Positions 1-14,424 of a DNA stretch of 64,000 bases are shown in pieces. Origin of the DNA: Tillus elongatus (lineage: Eukaryota > Arthropoda > Insecta > Coleoptera > Cleridae); the NCBI GenBank assembly GCA_964006375.1, contig OZ023262.1:91957654-92021653 (forward strand). The letters run 5' to 3'. Position 1 is the first letter of the stretch. Each line of letters opens with the position of its first letter. A model generated the notes under the pieces. That model ran no database searches. It had not been told where the DNA came from and was given only the letters and a program-made list of their open reading frames with translations. The translations under genes and the position numbers were made by a program.

Positions 1-836
1 TAGCTTTTCATGATCATTTATATCGAAAATATCCCTAGTAGAGGTGTGTCCAAAGGTTATTTCTAAGGGGGTGTGATTTGTAGATGTATGTATAGTTGAG
101 TTGTATGCCAGAAGGGCGTAGTCGATTAAATATTTTATGGGGTCTTTAGTGTAAGTTTGTCGTAATATTCGAACGTGTTCAATTAGTGTTGAGTGTAGTC
201 TTTCAATTGGACCGTTAGAATTTGGATTTTTAGGTGTAGTAAAATGAATTTTAATTTTGTGAAGCTCTAAAAGATGTTGGATGATTTCCGTTCGAAATTC
301 GGTTCCACTGTCCATAATGATGTGTTCGGGTGTGCCATAGTACGTAAAATACTGTATGAATGCATTAGCAGTTTCTACCGGATTCTTACTACTTATAGGT
401 ACTGCTGTCCCTAATTTTGAGAAAGTATCAACGAGTGTTAAGAATACTTGATTTTCTATTATAAAGGTGTCAGCATGTATAACCTGAAAGGGTTTACTAG
501 GGGTGTCTGTTAGCATTAAGGGTATATTGGGTGGATTTCTATCGTACTTGGCTCGCTTGCAAATTTCACATTCATTAATATAAGCCGTTATTTTTTCACG
601 CATTTTTGAAAGTAATACTTGTTGGATATTTGTTTTATAGTTTCTATTATACCTCTATGGTTAGTTTTTCCCTCGTGATAATTTTGTAATTGATTTGCCA
701 TAATTTGATTGTTATTTGAGCTTATTGTATTTTTCTCTGTTACTATAAGTTTAGGAGGTGCTAAATTTATTTTTACTTTATTATTAAAATTGTCAACTGT
801 CTCTGTTTCAGAGTCTGACATCAATTTATTAATCAA
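1..836 (-). pseudogene. Ty3/gypsy-type integrase remnant, cut by window edge
   Basis: The minus strand encodes a retroviral-type integrase. In order it shows a zinc-binding HHCC region (YHEGKTNH at about 645-670, then CEIC at about 565-575) and the DDE core: an Asp in HADTF near 460-470, an Asp in MDSGTEF near 305-320, and a Glu in NGPIERLHSTL near 190-215. This order and wording match Ty3/gypsy elements of the 17.6/297 kind. The frame is open to position 1, so the C-terminus lies outside the window. A one-base frameshift near 605, in a run of A on the coding strand, separates the zinc-finger part (836-588) from the core. No reverse transcriptase, protease or gag is present upstream, so the copy is internally deleted as well as frameshifted. 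Confidence 0.85.
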
Positions 837-1689
837 TAATTTAAATTTGGGTAAAATTTTAATTAATATTTCCCGTAATATTTGCTTCTAACTTTAATCG
901 ATTTTAGATTAAGGTAGGACAAGGAAATTCAAAGGAACAATGAAAGCACTTACGCCAATGTGAAGATGAAGACGATTTCTGTTCTTCTTTGCTTCAGCAT
1001 CATAAGATACAGCGAATAAGGCAGACAACTTCGTAGGCAGAAGTTCCGTATCAAACCTTATTTTCTCTTATGATCGCTCGCGCACTCACTGTTTTTTAAT
1101 TGAAAGTTACTTAAATTATTTTTATCAACTTGGACGATGCTGTTCTTTGTTGACTTTGAAGCTGGTTCTGAGTTTTTAACGATAAAAATCGAAGTGCGGA
1201 CTTTTGCGATTTTGTCAAAAGGGCACTAAACTTATACTAACGACTGCGCCACTTAGAGTTGTACTTCAATTGAACTTCATAAAGTTAAATTTATTTACTT
1301 GAAGTTACAGTACAACGATATATATATATTAAAATTTAAATAATATAAAAATTACAAATAAATACATATGAGTAATCTAATACCATTAAGGCTGGATGGC
1401 AAAGACTAACTGTTGAATATTAATGTTCGACATATATTTATAGACTATTAATTGCTGATCAATTTCCCCTCGGTAATGTCGCTGCACTTCAACCGGACGC
1501 TGAGTCGACGGAAAAGCCGGTGTAGCGCAACGTACCCATATGTGCTGACAGTAACCTTGGTGTGTGTAGTATACCGGGTGGTGCAACCATAACTCGCGTT
1601 ATCCGCATATTAGACGTTTTAAGACTTGCAGTAAGATTTTTCTAAACTTTATATCCACCACCTAGTCGGCTTCCATTTTATTTATTAAT
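837..1689. other. Unassigned sequence; possible LTR remnant
   Basis: No gene is visible. The stretch directly precedes the gypsy integrase in its direction of transcription, so part of it (about 900-1,320) could be a decayed 5' LTR joined to pol by deletion. A short inverted pair, agttgtact near 1,257 and agtacaacg near 1,309, is the only structure seen. No primer-binding site was recognised. Confidence 0.25.
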
Positions 1690-1885
1690 CTGTTAGTGAA
1701 CTCCCTTAAAAAAATCACTAATGAGGTGACCTCGACTACTGAATTTTTAAAAAGCGTCTTTAAATATGCACCGGTAACTCAAAAAATAATGGGCCCATTT
1801 TCATTAAATTTGGTAAGTGCGCTTCTTTTGCAAGTGGCTTGAATGAGTTCGTTAGCCAGAAAAATCGCACCAATGTTTCCTGGAA
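1690..1885 (-). repeat. Composite (TA)-core repeat, partial copy without the TA tract
   Basis: On the minus strand this matches the part of the dispersed composite repeat next to its (TA)n core: tcactaatgag at 1,718, then caaaaaataatgggcc at 1,780 and a stretch ending near cgttagccagaaaaatcg. Here the (TA)n core is absent, so it is either a deletion derivative or an ancestral form. See the fuller copy at 9,693-11,217. Confidence 0.7.
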
Positions 1886-2585
1886 ATGATATAACCTTTT
1901 TTTCTCAGAATGATCTGTTCTATTGATTGTTTGTGTTTTACTACTGGTTCCTAAGCAAAATACAGCGTGTGGAAGTTTTGCAAAAAAAGTTACAAAAAAT
2001 TTCAACCCCCTGTATTTCCCTAAGGAAGTAGTAGTAGAACTTTAACAATCAATAGAACAGATCATTTTAAGAAAAAAATTCATTTAAACATAACCTCTAA
2101 TTAGCTTCCTAAGGGAGATACGGGGTGTTAAAATTTAAAAACAAAACATAACTGCTTCAAAAAACTAGTAATATTTCGATAACCGCTCATGATGTCATAA
2201 AACTACAAGGAAACAAAAATGTTTCTAAAAGACTGTTCTTTGAGAAAGAGGTATCATAAAAGGTCAGTGGCGTACGTGAAAAAATCTTGATTATTTCAAA
2301 TAGTTTACGGAACCTGGAAAAGTAACACCCAGTATATCATTTGCAACAATAATTCCACCGAATAACAATCTTAGTCTACATAGAACGTGTACGGAATTGC
2401 ATGCAAACTCCTGACTCCGTTCTAAAGATATTGTAAAAGATTGTTCATAAATATTAAATTTCAACACTCTGTATCTTCGTTCGGAAGCAAACTAGAGGTT
2501 ATGTTTATATAAGCCTTTTGTCTTAAAATGATCTGTTCTATTGACTGTTAAAGTCCTGTTACTATAACCTGGGACACCTTGTATG
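1886..2585. repeat. Unclassified repeat with internal inverted segments
   Basis: Three segments sharing atgatctgttctattga (1,910-1,930; its reverse complement at 2,045-2,065; again 2,528-2,545) make an inverted arrangement about 0.5 kb apart. The flanking phrases aacataacctcta (2,087) and tagaggttatgttta (2,490) are also inverted. No coding capacity is seen. It looks like a decayed transposon end pair. Confidence 0.5.
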
Positions 2586-3055
2586 CAGGGTGTTTCAAAA
2601 ATGATGGTCTATGTTACAGGTTCACATTTAGCACAAAAAATAAGACTATTTTTCCATATAAACATGGGTCCGCAAATGCTTAGTTTTTTAAATACAGCGT
2701 GTTAAAGTTATTTGTGTTTGTCAGTTTTTCACGAATAAGTCCGAGTCAAATTGAAATGTTGACGTGAACATTGGCAGGTGGGGCTTTTTGAGGACAAGAA
2801 ATTTAAATATGTTATTGTTAATAACACTGCTGGCAGAGGGCGCCACCTGTAAGACATGACTTTCATTCAATTGGCTATAATTTTTTTACACCCGGTAATA
2901 TCGACCTACCGTATAGCTACAATGCAGCCCTTATTAATTGTAATCAAAAAATATATATTCGATTTAAATCTCCCAGGCATACAATTTTCGAGATATTTCA
3001 ATTTTTGTATGTCGATGTCGCTCAAAAATCAATTCTGCGACAAATTATAGGAATA
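2586..3055. repeat. Left TIR of the 2.6-6.3 kb transposon
   Basis: Pairs with 5,862-6,336. Shared landmarks in opposite orientation include atggtctatgttac, the phrase around ggtggcgccctct, and the phrase around ctaccgtatag. Confidence 0.85.
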
Positions 3056-3180
3056 CATTTTTCACCTTTTAATTGAAATTAGTATGTATCAACTTAATTT
3101 TCTTATTCTCTAGTTAAAAATTAAAATCTTACCAGAAAAAAAGAACTGACAAGACACAAACATGAAGATAAAATAAAACT

Positions 3181-3495
3181 CTGGACGCAGCAAGTGCGTT
3201 ATGGTAGTGAATTTTCATAAAAATGTTTTTAATTGCAAATATGTGTGTTTCCTTTTTAAGAAAGCAGGCATCAATTTTGGTTACCAGTATAACCTATATA
3301 GTAAAAACAATGTGCCATGTTTCATAAAAATAACTTTATTGTGTGAAAATGTACAAAAATTTCCAAAAGTAAACTTAAAGTGTTCCTGGAAAAACTCGTT
3401 TCTTGGTCAACCTTATAGGTTAATAGCAAATTGAGCTATTCAAATTTGAAGCGTTTAATGAAAATTCGCTACCATAACGCACTTGCTGCGTCCCG
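3181..3495. mobile_element. MITE-like unit with GGACGCAGCAAGTGCG inverted ends
   Basis: A roughly 315-bp unit opening with ggacgcagcaagtgcgttat and closing with the inverted match ataacgcacttgctgcgtcc. The same unit recurs at 7,321-7,630, 9,693-10,012 and 51,905-52,222, and single ends recur at many other places. It has no coding capacity and is a non-autonomous TIR element or a module of the composite repeat. Confidence 0.8.
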
Positions 3496-4293
3496 AATTT
3501 CTTTTATTACAAACATGCATCGCTGAAAAATTCAAAAATGCAATAACATAAGGCGTGTTTGATTAAAAAAAAAAAAAATTGTATCACCAACGACTTATGG
3601 CCCATCCTGTGATTGTAGAAATATTTTTTTAAGATGTAGCTCAAGACACCCTATAATTAATATATACAAATTTTCTTCATATCTTGTATAATAACGGATA
3701 TATTGAGCTTTATTGATTTTTTACGAAAATTTGACAAAAATTATATACCATTAAACGATAAATTCTAAAGCTAAGGCTACTGCCAAGCATCAGAGAAAGG
3801 GTCTATTTGAAATGAATTTTCTGGAAACATTTTAGTAAAATGAAGGACAATGACGGTTGAAACTAAGACTTCAGAGTTTGTAAAAGATCCTTCTTGAGAC
3901 ATTTGATTTCCATATCCCGTATTAGATTCAAGTTCTTTGCCTAAATGTTGCCGATTTTGACGTTTTAAATCGCAACTTTGACGTTTTGAGGAAACCCCCA
4001 ATTTATTTTTCTTTAAATGCCTATAACTTTTTTGTCTTTTGACCTACATAGCTAAATTTAAGTACGTGGCTTACCTATAAGGATATTAACTAGCGTACCA
4101 AATTTGGTTGCCCTTACTTTGTTAATTCCGGAGATATAATTTTTTTTTCGAAAGAAAACACAAAATTTTCCGGGAAAACCTGGGCAGATTTTCCTGGCTA
4201 ACGAACTTATCCAAGCCATTTGCAAAAGGAATTTTTCCAGCAAATTTAGTGAAAATCGGCCTATTATTTTTTGAGTTATCGGTGTGATACATA

Positions 4294-4394
<101 letters not shown>

Positions 4395-4681
4395 ATATAA
4401 AAATTGAAACGGACGCCGGATATGTGTTCTAGGAGGCCTAGTTCGCGGTCATTTGAAGAAATTTTTTCAAAATTCAAAAGTCGGGATCTCCTCATTAGTG
4501 AATTTCACTAAAAAGCCATGATAACAAACTTTGAACAAACCGTTTAACAGAGTGGTTTCCATCGTTACGGGACATGACTTTTGCGTTTTCGTCGTGACAT
4601 ATACTATTTGACTTTTACGTTTGAGACTACTCAATATTTTTAAGTAATTAATTGTATTGTCTGTAATTTTTGTAATTTAAT

Positions 4682-5804
4682 ATGGAAGCATTTACCAACA
4701 ATGAACTAACCGACATGCACGTTATTTATTCACGGGATTTTGGTAACTGTGATGAGGCGAAACGACTGTATGAAGAAGGCTTCCCAAATCGGAGAATTCC
4801 AGGCAGAAGGATGTTTCAAGGGATTGACATCCATCTGCGAGAAACAGGTACATACTAGCATTATCTAATACATCTATCTGTCTCTTTCGAAAATATATAT
4901 TTTTTACCAGGTACCCTTAATAAATTTACTGCTGATCGAGGCAGACCACGAAGTGCATGAAATACTGATTATGAAGAGGCTGTTCTGGATGAAATTGAAC
5001 AAAATCCAAAAATAAGTAGTAAGGAAATGGCCAATCGTCTGGGAGAATCCAATGCAAGGATATGACGAGTTCTTCACGAGCAACAATTGCGTCCATATCA
5101 CATCCAACGTGTGCAGCCTGAAAAAGATTTTATACATCGCCTACAATTTTGCCAATGGTTTCCTCAACATAATAATGTAGAGAACTTGTTGAGTTGTGTA
5201 TTATTCACTGACGAGTTTGGATTTAAGCGCGACGGGATCGTCAATTTTCGTAACAGCCATATTTGGGCTGACGAAAATCCCCACGCAGTTTTTGAAAGGC
5301 ATCATCAACAGCAATTTTCCTCAAATGTATGGGCTGGAATTGTAGGGTGTAATTTGATAGGACCATTTTTTTTACCTCACAGACTTAATGCTACAACTTA
5401 TCTTGAATTCCTGCAAAACCACCTAAATGGGTTATTAGAAAATGTACCTCTTGACAAAAGATATAACCTGTGGCTTATGCATGATAGAGCCCCCCCCCAT
5501 ATTTTGCCCTAAATGTCAGAAATTACCTAAGCAATACTTTTAGACGCAAATGGATCGGACGCGGTGGACCCCAGCCATGGTCGGCTCGATCCCCTGATTT
5601 AAATTTTATTCATGGGGGCATCCCAAAAGTATTGTTTATGAAGCAAATGTTGATAACGTTGATGACCTGCAGCAAAGAATTGTACTTGGATGGGAACAAA
5701 CTAGAAATACACCAGAAATATTTCGCAGAGTACGGCGTTGTATGCTCCGCAGAATACGAAATTGTATTGAAGTGGAGGGTGGCCATTTTGAACATTTATT
5801 GTAG
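4682..5804 (+). pseudogene. DDE_3-type transposase with a predicted 63-bp intron, disrupted
   Basis: Starts at ATG 4,682 with an N-terminal helix-turn-helix region of the kind Pfam calls DUF4817. A GT-AG intron (4,848-4,910, phase 1) interrupts the frame right after the residues RETG; removing it restores a frame that continues TLNKFTADRGRPR. In-frame stops follow at about 4,960 and 5,063. The DDE core then reads well: the first Asp in LFTDEFGF, the second in MHDRAPPH, and the third region in SPDLNF. The frame breaks again at a run of C near 5,500 and continues to TAG at 5,802-5,804, ending in a GGHFEHLL-like tail. It would be the transposase of the surrounding TIR element, now dead. Confidence 0.82.
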
Positions 5805-5861
5805 TCAGGTCTCATAAAATGTTATAAACTTTTTTATTTGTTGTTTTATTTGTTGTTAAAA

Positions 5862-6336
5862 TTTGCAGACAATACAATGAATTACTTGAGAAAAATTAAT
5901 TTTTGAGCGACTCGACATACAAAAATTGAAATATCTCGAAAATGGTGTGTCTGAGAGATTTGGATCAAATATACATTTTTTGCCTACAATTCATAACGTC
6001 TGCAATGTATCTATACGGTAGGTCGTATTACTGGGTGTCAAAAAATTATAGCCAATTGAATGCAAGCATAGTCTTACAGGTGGCGCCCTCTACCAGCAGT
6101 GTTATAAGCAATAACATATTTAAATTTCTTGCCCTCAAAAACCCACGCATGCCAACTTTCACGCTAAAATTTTAAGTTGACACAGATTATTCGTGAAAAA
6201 CTGAAAAAACAAATAATTTTAACACGCTGTAATTAAGAAACTAAGCTTTTGCGGACCCATGTTTATATGAAAAAATACTATTATTTTTTTGTGCTCAATG
6301 TGCACTTGTAACATAGACCATTATTTTTGAAACACC
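5862..6336. repeat. Right TIR of the 2.6-6.3 kb transposon
   Basis: Reverse complement of 2,586-3,055. Its outer tip ttttgaaacaccgta is followed directly by TA repeats. Confidence 0.85.
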
Positions 6337-6337
6337 G

Positions 6338-7210
<873 letters not shown>

Positions 7211-7900
7211 CTGGACGCAGCAAGTGCGTTATGGTAGCGACCTGTCACAAAAGTGATCAACACTAATTTGACAATTATACTTTTATAAAATTATGCATAC
7301 ATAAACAAATAGAAAAAAGTCTGGACGCAGCAAGTGCGTAATGGAAGTAAATTTTCATAAAAAGGTTTTTAATGGCAAATATGTCTATCTAATGCAAGCA
7401 GGCATCAATCTGTTTACCGGTATAGCCTATATAGTAGAAACAATGTATCATATTTAAACAAAATTATCAAAATTACTAATTGTTTGAAAATGTACAACAA
7501 TTTTTCGAAAATTATCTTAAAATGTTGGTTTACATGCAAAAACACCTAAGCTTAATAGCAAATTGAGTTATCCAAATTTGAAGTATTTAATGAAAATTCG
7601 TTACGAAAACGTACTTATTGCGTCTCGATTTTTTCTTATAACCATTCATTAAATTTCGATAAAAAATGCAAAAATGTAAAGGTGTTAGAAAAAAAAAACA
7701 ATTGTAGGGATCACCAACGCCTTATGTACCACCCTGTGACTGTCAAAATATTTTTATAAGGTGCAACTTAAGACACCCTATAATTAACGTATTCAATGTT
7801 TTCTCGTATCTTGCATAACAACAATTATATTGAGCTTTTCCGTAGAAATGCGTCAACCTGTATATATCTTACCAAATAAAAACTGAAAATAAGCCCAGGT
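7211..7900 (+). repeat. Composite repeat fragment: a solo MITE end plus a MITE unit and linker
   Basis: A lone MITE end ggacgcagcaagtgcgttat (7,213-7,232) is followed at 7,321-7,630 by a fuller MITE unit whose closing end is degraded. The usual linker follows (caccaacgccttatg at 7,711; aagacaccctataatt at 7,771). The (TA)n core is missing, with only a short remnant phrase at 7,860-7,925. Confidence 0.7.
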
Positions 7901-7939
7901 ATGGACTCTAGGGGGCCTAGTTTGTGCTTATTTAAAAAT

Positions 7940-9135
7940 TACGCCTCCTGATTATACATTCCACGTACACTCTTTTCCTGTCTCCACTTCTGCAAAGGTT
8001 TTCTACCAGTTCCTGTCTCCTCTTTTGGGAAAATTAAGCGCCTATGGTAAGCGCTGAATACCGATGTTACCCTGTACAGTTTCTACATTCCGTCAGCAGG
8101 AAAGACCTTAGGTGTAGGTCCAGACCAGCTGGTGAATCTTTGGAAGAGCGAGCGCACTACATGTGAGTCATTTTCAAGTTTTTGAGTGATCTTTAAGACT
8201 AGATAGACATAATATTCCTATATCATTTGAATTTCTCATTAAATTTTCCATTAAATTGCAACATCAACTTTAAATCAGTTAAAATCAAAATTTTAGTCAG
8301 TGTGATTGATCGCTATATAAATGTATTTTGCATTTTTCTTCTGTATAATGTCAAAATATGTAAATTAGGAACATTAGTATGATATTAATTAATTGATATT
8401 GTGCCCACGAATTTGGTATGGCCACACTGTAGTCTTGACCAGCGTCCGTTTACTCTTGATGACTCGCATGACGTTACGGTTATATTTTTCGCTAAAACAT
8501 CTGCCTAAATGCTGCCATGTTGCGGATATGACGCTGTCACAATTTTTCTATGATTATCCCATTTTCATTCTATTTCAGGGATATCTACCTTTATGGTCCT
8601 TATATTTCAGTGACTATTATATGTGGATTTGGCAACTTCTACTTCACCTTCGAGCATTCTGCCATGTCTGAATACATTTATTATTACCTCAAATACCACA
8701 ATTTCTTTTAAAACACTCTTATAAACCTATATGTTTTGTAGTAGTTTTCCTCACAGCCCATGTTGATTCAACTCGTCTCATATTGCCGCTGCTCTTAAAA
8801 CTGAAGCTAACCTTACTCAGTATACAATACATATAGCTACTATCAAACAATTTGATAAGAATAGTTAATATTGATTTAATTGCATTGTTTATTTTTGGTC
8901 CTTGAAAATGGTGACCTATTTATTGTATGTTGTATTTTACCCCTATGTCCCTTAGCACCTGCACACTCACTTCATGTTATTCGTACTGAATTTGCATACT
9001 TCAACATGCCTCATTCGCATTTTTTATTTGTATTTTAGCATCTTATTCCCTCAGTAAACTTCTATACGTACAGCTGTTCTAAAATAAATTTCTGATTTGT
9101 GTTGCTCACTAAATTTTGAACAGTTGACCTTATTT
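7940..9135. other. No recognisable feature
   Basis: No gene family, tandem repeat or inverted repeat was recognised. The longest open frame (8,393-8,671, 92 codons) has an unremarkable hydrophobic translation and no support. Confidence 0.45.
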
Positions 9136-9139
9136 ATAT

Positions 9140-9420
9140 GAAAAAATACTGAGGTTGGACACTGTGGCTAGAAACTGAAACAAAGAGCTGAATCACCCCA
9201 AAAACCACAAAAAAACAAGAACAGATAGTACGCGCCAGATGCGTATTTCGACAAAAGTTATATTCAGTAGTAGCTGTCGCTAAACTGCTTTAGCTTTAGT
9301 TAAGGGGAAACGGCAGCTACTAATGAGGAAAACTTTGTTGTCGAAATACTAACCTACCGCATGGCTCTCTGTTATTATTTTTTTTTGGTTTAACTAGAGT
9401 TGTGGCTGAGAGAAAAATAT
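9140..9420 (+). mobile_element. Penelope-like element terminal segment
   Basis: The phrase gaggttggacactgtggct at 9,150 and the following tcagtagtagctgtcgctaaa match the ends of the Penelope-like composite at 16,354-20,829. This is a detached terminal piece with no coding sequence. Confidence 0.6.
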
Positions 9421-9439
9421 CAATAAATTTCGGTTTGCA

Positions 9440-9680
9440 AACGTTTATCATTTTGTTTGTCCATCAGGTTATTGTTTCTTATGCAGTTATTCAACAACTC
9501 GATGCCACAGGGAGTAGAAATCATTTCACTTTTTTATGCAAATAATCAGTGGGCTGATAGAACAGCGGAATTATTTAATCAAAAACATTTACATAAGTAT
9601 GTTAATCGAAAGTATGTTTTGGAGTTGGTGGCAAAGTTTTTAAGAGATCGGGTCTGCTTGTAATAACAGGCAAAGCGCTG
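9440..9680 (+). pseudogene. N-terminal fragment of a DDE_3-type transposase
   Basis: The translation around ANNQWADRTAELFNQKH and VNRKYVLELVAKF resembles the N-terminal helix-turn-helix of insect DDE_3-type (mariner-superfamily) transposases. It lacks the rest of the protein and stops at 9,661. A composite repeat begins 30 bp downstream and may have cut it. Confidence 0.55.
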
Positions 9681-9692
9681 AAAGAAATAAAA

Positions 9693-11217
<1,525 letters not shown>

Positions 11218-11460
11218 ATGGCAGAAGTAGAAGTTCTTGGTCATGTTGCTTTCAATCACAGGACAAGCACGTGGCAACTGGCAAATGGATCTGGTTTTGG
11301 GCGAACTACCATTCAAAACATTTTGGAGCGTCCTAATTTCCAGCGATACAAAATACATTTTGCACATGAACTAAATGGAGATGAGTTTGACCGCCGTCTG
11401 AACTTTTGTGAAGTGATAAGTCAACGAGAGATTTATTTTTTTACTGTCAAAATTTTAAAC
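11218..11460 (+). pseudogene. DDE_3-type transposase fragment (helix-turn-helix region)
   Basis: The frame after the hairpin of the composite repeat reads RTTIQNILERPNFQRYKIHF and then FDRRLNFCEVIS, typical of the region between the second helix-turn-helix and the catalytic core of mariner-superfamily transposases. No catalytic Asp follows. The copy is interrupted on both sides. Confidence 0.55.
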
Positions 11461-11469
11461 ATTTGGTAA

Positions 11470-11806
11470 ACTTACATGTATTTTTTTATAAATAAGATAC
11501 TCACTTATAGAATTCAATTTCTCATGACGCACTGCTTCAAATTGACAAAATAAAGCACCGCTGAAAAGAGATTTACACCAGCTCTAAAATGATGTGCTAC
11601 TTGGTCGCCTTGTCATTTAAGATTATAACGGTGGAACTCACCACCGTTTAAGGGTTAGGGTTACGATGTTGAAAGTAAGCATTTAAGTCTTCCCACTTTA
11701 AAACAAAATTTATCGCTGAGCGACTTTCAAAAAAATCACGGTAAACGTTCTAAAACGCCCCTCTTTCGTTTTCAAGTGGCCAGCCTGTATATATAATATA
11801 TTTCTG
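11470..11806. other. No recognisable feature
   Basis: A short G-poor stretch without gene or repeat matches, ending near a 10-bp TA run at 11,789. Confidence 0.4.
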
Positions 11807-12111
11807 AAGAAAATCGCTAATACGTACAACTTGAGGAATCTAATTCCTCACAATACAGTTTTTAGACCTGAAGATCGTTTCGCTAATAAATTTAGCGTCA
11901 TCAGGGGGATGAATAAACGAAACGAATAAAAAATAGACCTACTATTATATGTTTGTTGCCAAGTAGTAGCGAACAGCGTCCTCTAGAAAGGTAATACAGA
12001 CATGCCCCCACAATTGGGTATTAAATCTTCTAAGATAATATTCTTTCTAAGAAGGACACACTGATTACAAAGTTAACAGGTCGAACAATGGACTACACAG
12101 GACCGGACCTA

Positions 12112-12114
<3 letters not shown>

Positions 12115-12192
<78 letters not shown>
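12115..12192. repeat. (TA)n microsatellite
   Basis: About 39 TA units exactly at the inner edge of the left inverted repeat of the surrounding element. Confidence 0.97.
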
Positions 12193-12194
<2 letters not shown>

Positions 12195-12197
<3 letters not shown>

Positions 12198-13448
12198 ACA
12201 GGGTTTATAACACGGCATTTCTGTACTATACAAAGGGGAAGTATTAAGGGCAAAGTCGCAAGGAGACAACCGCATACACGTGTTTCAAGCTTATTAGCCA
12301 TCATCAGTACGGTATAGCCAGGTGAAGATGGGAACACTCTGGATGAAGATGCAAAAATACACTGAGTCACAACAGGCAACCAGTGCACATTTGCAGCAAC
12401 ATTTGGAAGACCCTCAATCCGAGGGAAACAACCAAAATAGCCACGGAGGCAAAGAAATCACCTGCGTGAGCATCCGGAACCCAGGAGTTATATTAACTAT
12501 AACAGGATTTATAACACGGCATTTCTGTACTATACAAGGAGAATGGTTAACGGCAAAGCCGCAAGGAGACAACCGCATACACGTGTTTCAAGCTTATTAG
12601 CCATCATCAGTACGGTATAGCCAGGTGAAGATGGGAACACTCTGGATGAAGATGCAAAAATACACTGAGTCACAACAGGCAACCAGTGCACATCTGCAGC
12701 AACATTTGGAAGACCCTCAATCCGAGGGAAACAACCAAAATAGCCACGGAGGCAAAGAAATCACCTGCGTGAGCATCCGGAGCCCAGGAGTTATATTAAC
12801 TATAATAGAATTTATAAAACGGCATTTCTGTACTATACAAGGAGAAGGGCTAAGGGCAAAGCTGCAAGGAGACAACCGCATACACGTGTTTCAAGCCTAT
12901 TAGCCATCATTAGTCCGGTATAGCCAGGTGAATATGGGAACACTCTGGATGAAGATGCAAAAATACACGGAGTCACAACAGGCAACCAGTGCACATTTGC
13001 AGCAACATTTGGAAGACCCACAATCCGAGGGAAACAACCAAAAGAGCCACGGAGGCAAAGAAATCACTTTCGTGAGCATCCGGAGCCCAGGAGTTATATT
13101 AATTATAACAGGATTTATAACACGGCATTTATGTACTATACAAGGAGAAGGGTTAAGGGCAAAGCCGCAAGGAGACAACCGCATACACGTGTTTCAAGCT
13201 TATTAGCCATCATCAGTACGGTATAGCCAGGTGAAGATGGGAACACTCTGGATAAGGATACAAAAATACACGGAGTCACAACAGGCAACCAGTGCACATT
13301 TGCAGCAACATTTGGAAGACCGTTAATCCAAGGGAAACAACCAAAATAGCCACGGAAGCAAATAAATTACCTGCGTGAACTTTCGAAGCCCAGGAGTTAT
13401 ATTAACTATAACAGGATTTATAACACGGCATTTCTGTACCGTACAAGG
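12195..13448. repeat. Tandem array of a 303-bp unit, about 4.1 copies
   Basis: The landmark gaagatgggaacactctgga recurs at about 12,325, 12,628, 12,931 (one change) and 13,234, giving a period of exactly 303 bp for the first three intervals. Because 303 is divisible by three, each unit offers a 92-codon ORF on the plus strand and long frames on the minus strand. Their near identity reflects the array and is not evidence of coding. The fourth unit is diverged, and the array ends where the mariner begins. Confidence 0.9.
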
Positions 13449-14349
13449 TTTTGATCTTAACCCTTCTCTTGTCAAACTTTGAACAAGCTGCGTCATTTAA
13501 TTTGTGTTTGATAGCCATTGAAAGCAGACAACCTCTTGAGTTATAACGAAAATGAAAAAAAGTGAATTTCGTGTGCTCATCAAACATTATTTTTTTGTGG
13601 AAAAAGCTAAGCTTGATAAATACTATGGGGACCCTGCGCCATCAATTTCCATGGTAAAAAAGTGATTTACTGAATTTCGTTGCGGCCATACAAGCACAAA
13701 TGACGCCGAACGTTCTATACGCCCAGTCGAGGTCGCTACACCTGAAACAATTGAATATTTTCACGATAATGTGTTGGCCAATCGGAGATTGAAAGTGCAC
13801 CGGCACCGAAGAAGGCCAATGTGGGTGTGTTAGTCAATACAGTTATGGCGACCGTTTTATTGGAATGCACGCAGTATAATCCACACTCATTACCTTCAAA
13901 AGACAAGAACAATCAATGGAGAACATTATACCAACTTATTGGCCCGATTAAATGACGATCTGAAGAAAAAACGACCGCATATGGCCAAGAAAAAGTTATT
14001 TTTCACCAAGACAATGCACACATCTGTAGTCTTCATGGCTATATTGCATACATTGCTCCCTCATCCGCCCTATTCTCCGGATTTAGCCCCGAGTGGCTAT
14101 TTATTGTTTCCAAACCTAAAGAAATGGCTCGGCGGCAAGAGATTTCACACCAATGATTAAATTATCTCACAAACAAATACCTCTTTTGAGGACCTCGACA
14201 AATCGTATTTTTTGGAAGGGATAAAAAAGTTTCAGAAACGTTGGACGAAGTGTATAGAGCTCAAAGGAGACTATGTTCAAAAATAAAATGATTTTTGTCA
14301 AAAAACCTGTGTTTCATTCAAAAAGCCACGGACTTATTGACCCGCGCTC

Positions 14350-14350
<1 letters not shown>
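13449..14350 (+). mobile_element. Mariner element, 5' truncated
   Basis: The 3' inverted terminal sequence aaaagccacggacttattga continues to ccgcgctcg at 14,349 and is followed by TA. No matching 5' terminus is seen before the transposase start, so the left end is lost at the junction with the 303-bp array near 13,448. Confidence 0.85.
13552..14286 (+). pseudogene. Mariner transposase, internally deleted and inactive
   Basis: ATG at 13,552 opens a standard mariner N-terminus (KSEFRVLIKHYF), with an in-frame stop after SMVKK near 13,662. At about 13,803 the sequence jumps from RLKVH to the C-terminal catalytic half, so roughly a third of the gene, including the first catalytic Asp, is missing. 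Several frameshifts follow. The conserved block PPYSPDLAP is present, but the expected third catalytic Asp is replaced (SGYLLFPNLKKWLGGKRF). The end ELKGDYVQK and TAA at 14,284-14,286 are intact. The parent is a canonical mariner of about 340 residues. Confidence 0.9.

Positions 14351-14421
<71 letters not shown>
14351..14421. repeat. (TA)n microsatellite at the mariner terminus
   Basis: About 35 TA units starting at the TA that should be the mariner target duplication. Confidence 0.97.

Positions 14422-14424
<3 letters not shown>

Noticed and set aside
8393..8671. 92-codon ORF as a host gene exon
   Set aside because: No motif, no neighbouring exons and unremarkable composition.
12322..13206. 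Three nearly identical 92-codon ORFs as a tandem gene family
   Set aside because: The 303-bp period is a multiple of three, so any open frame is copied; both strands are open and the last unit is broken.
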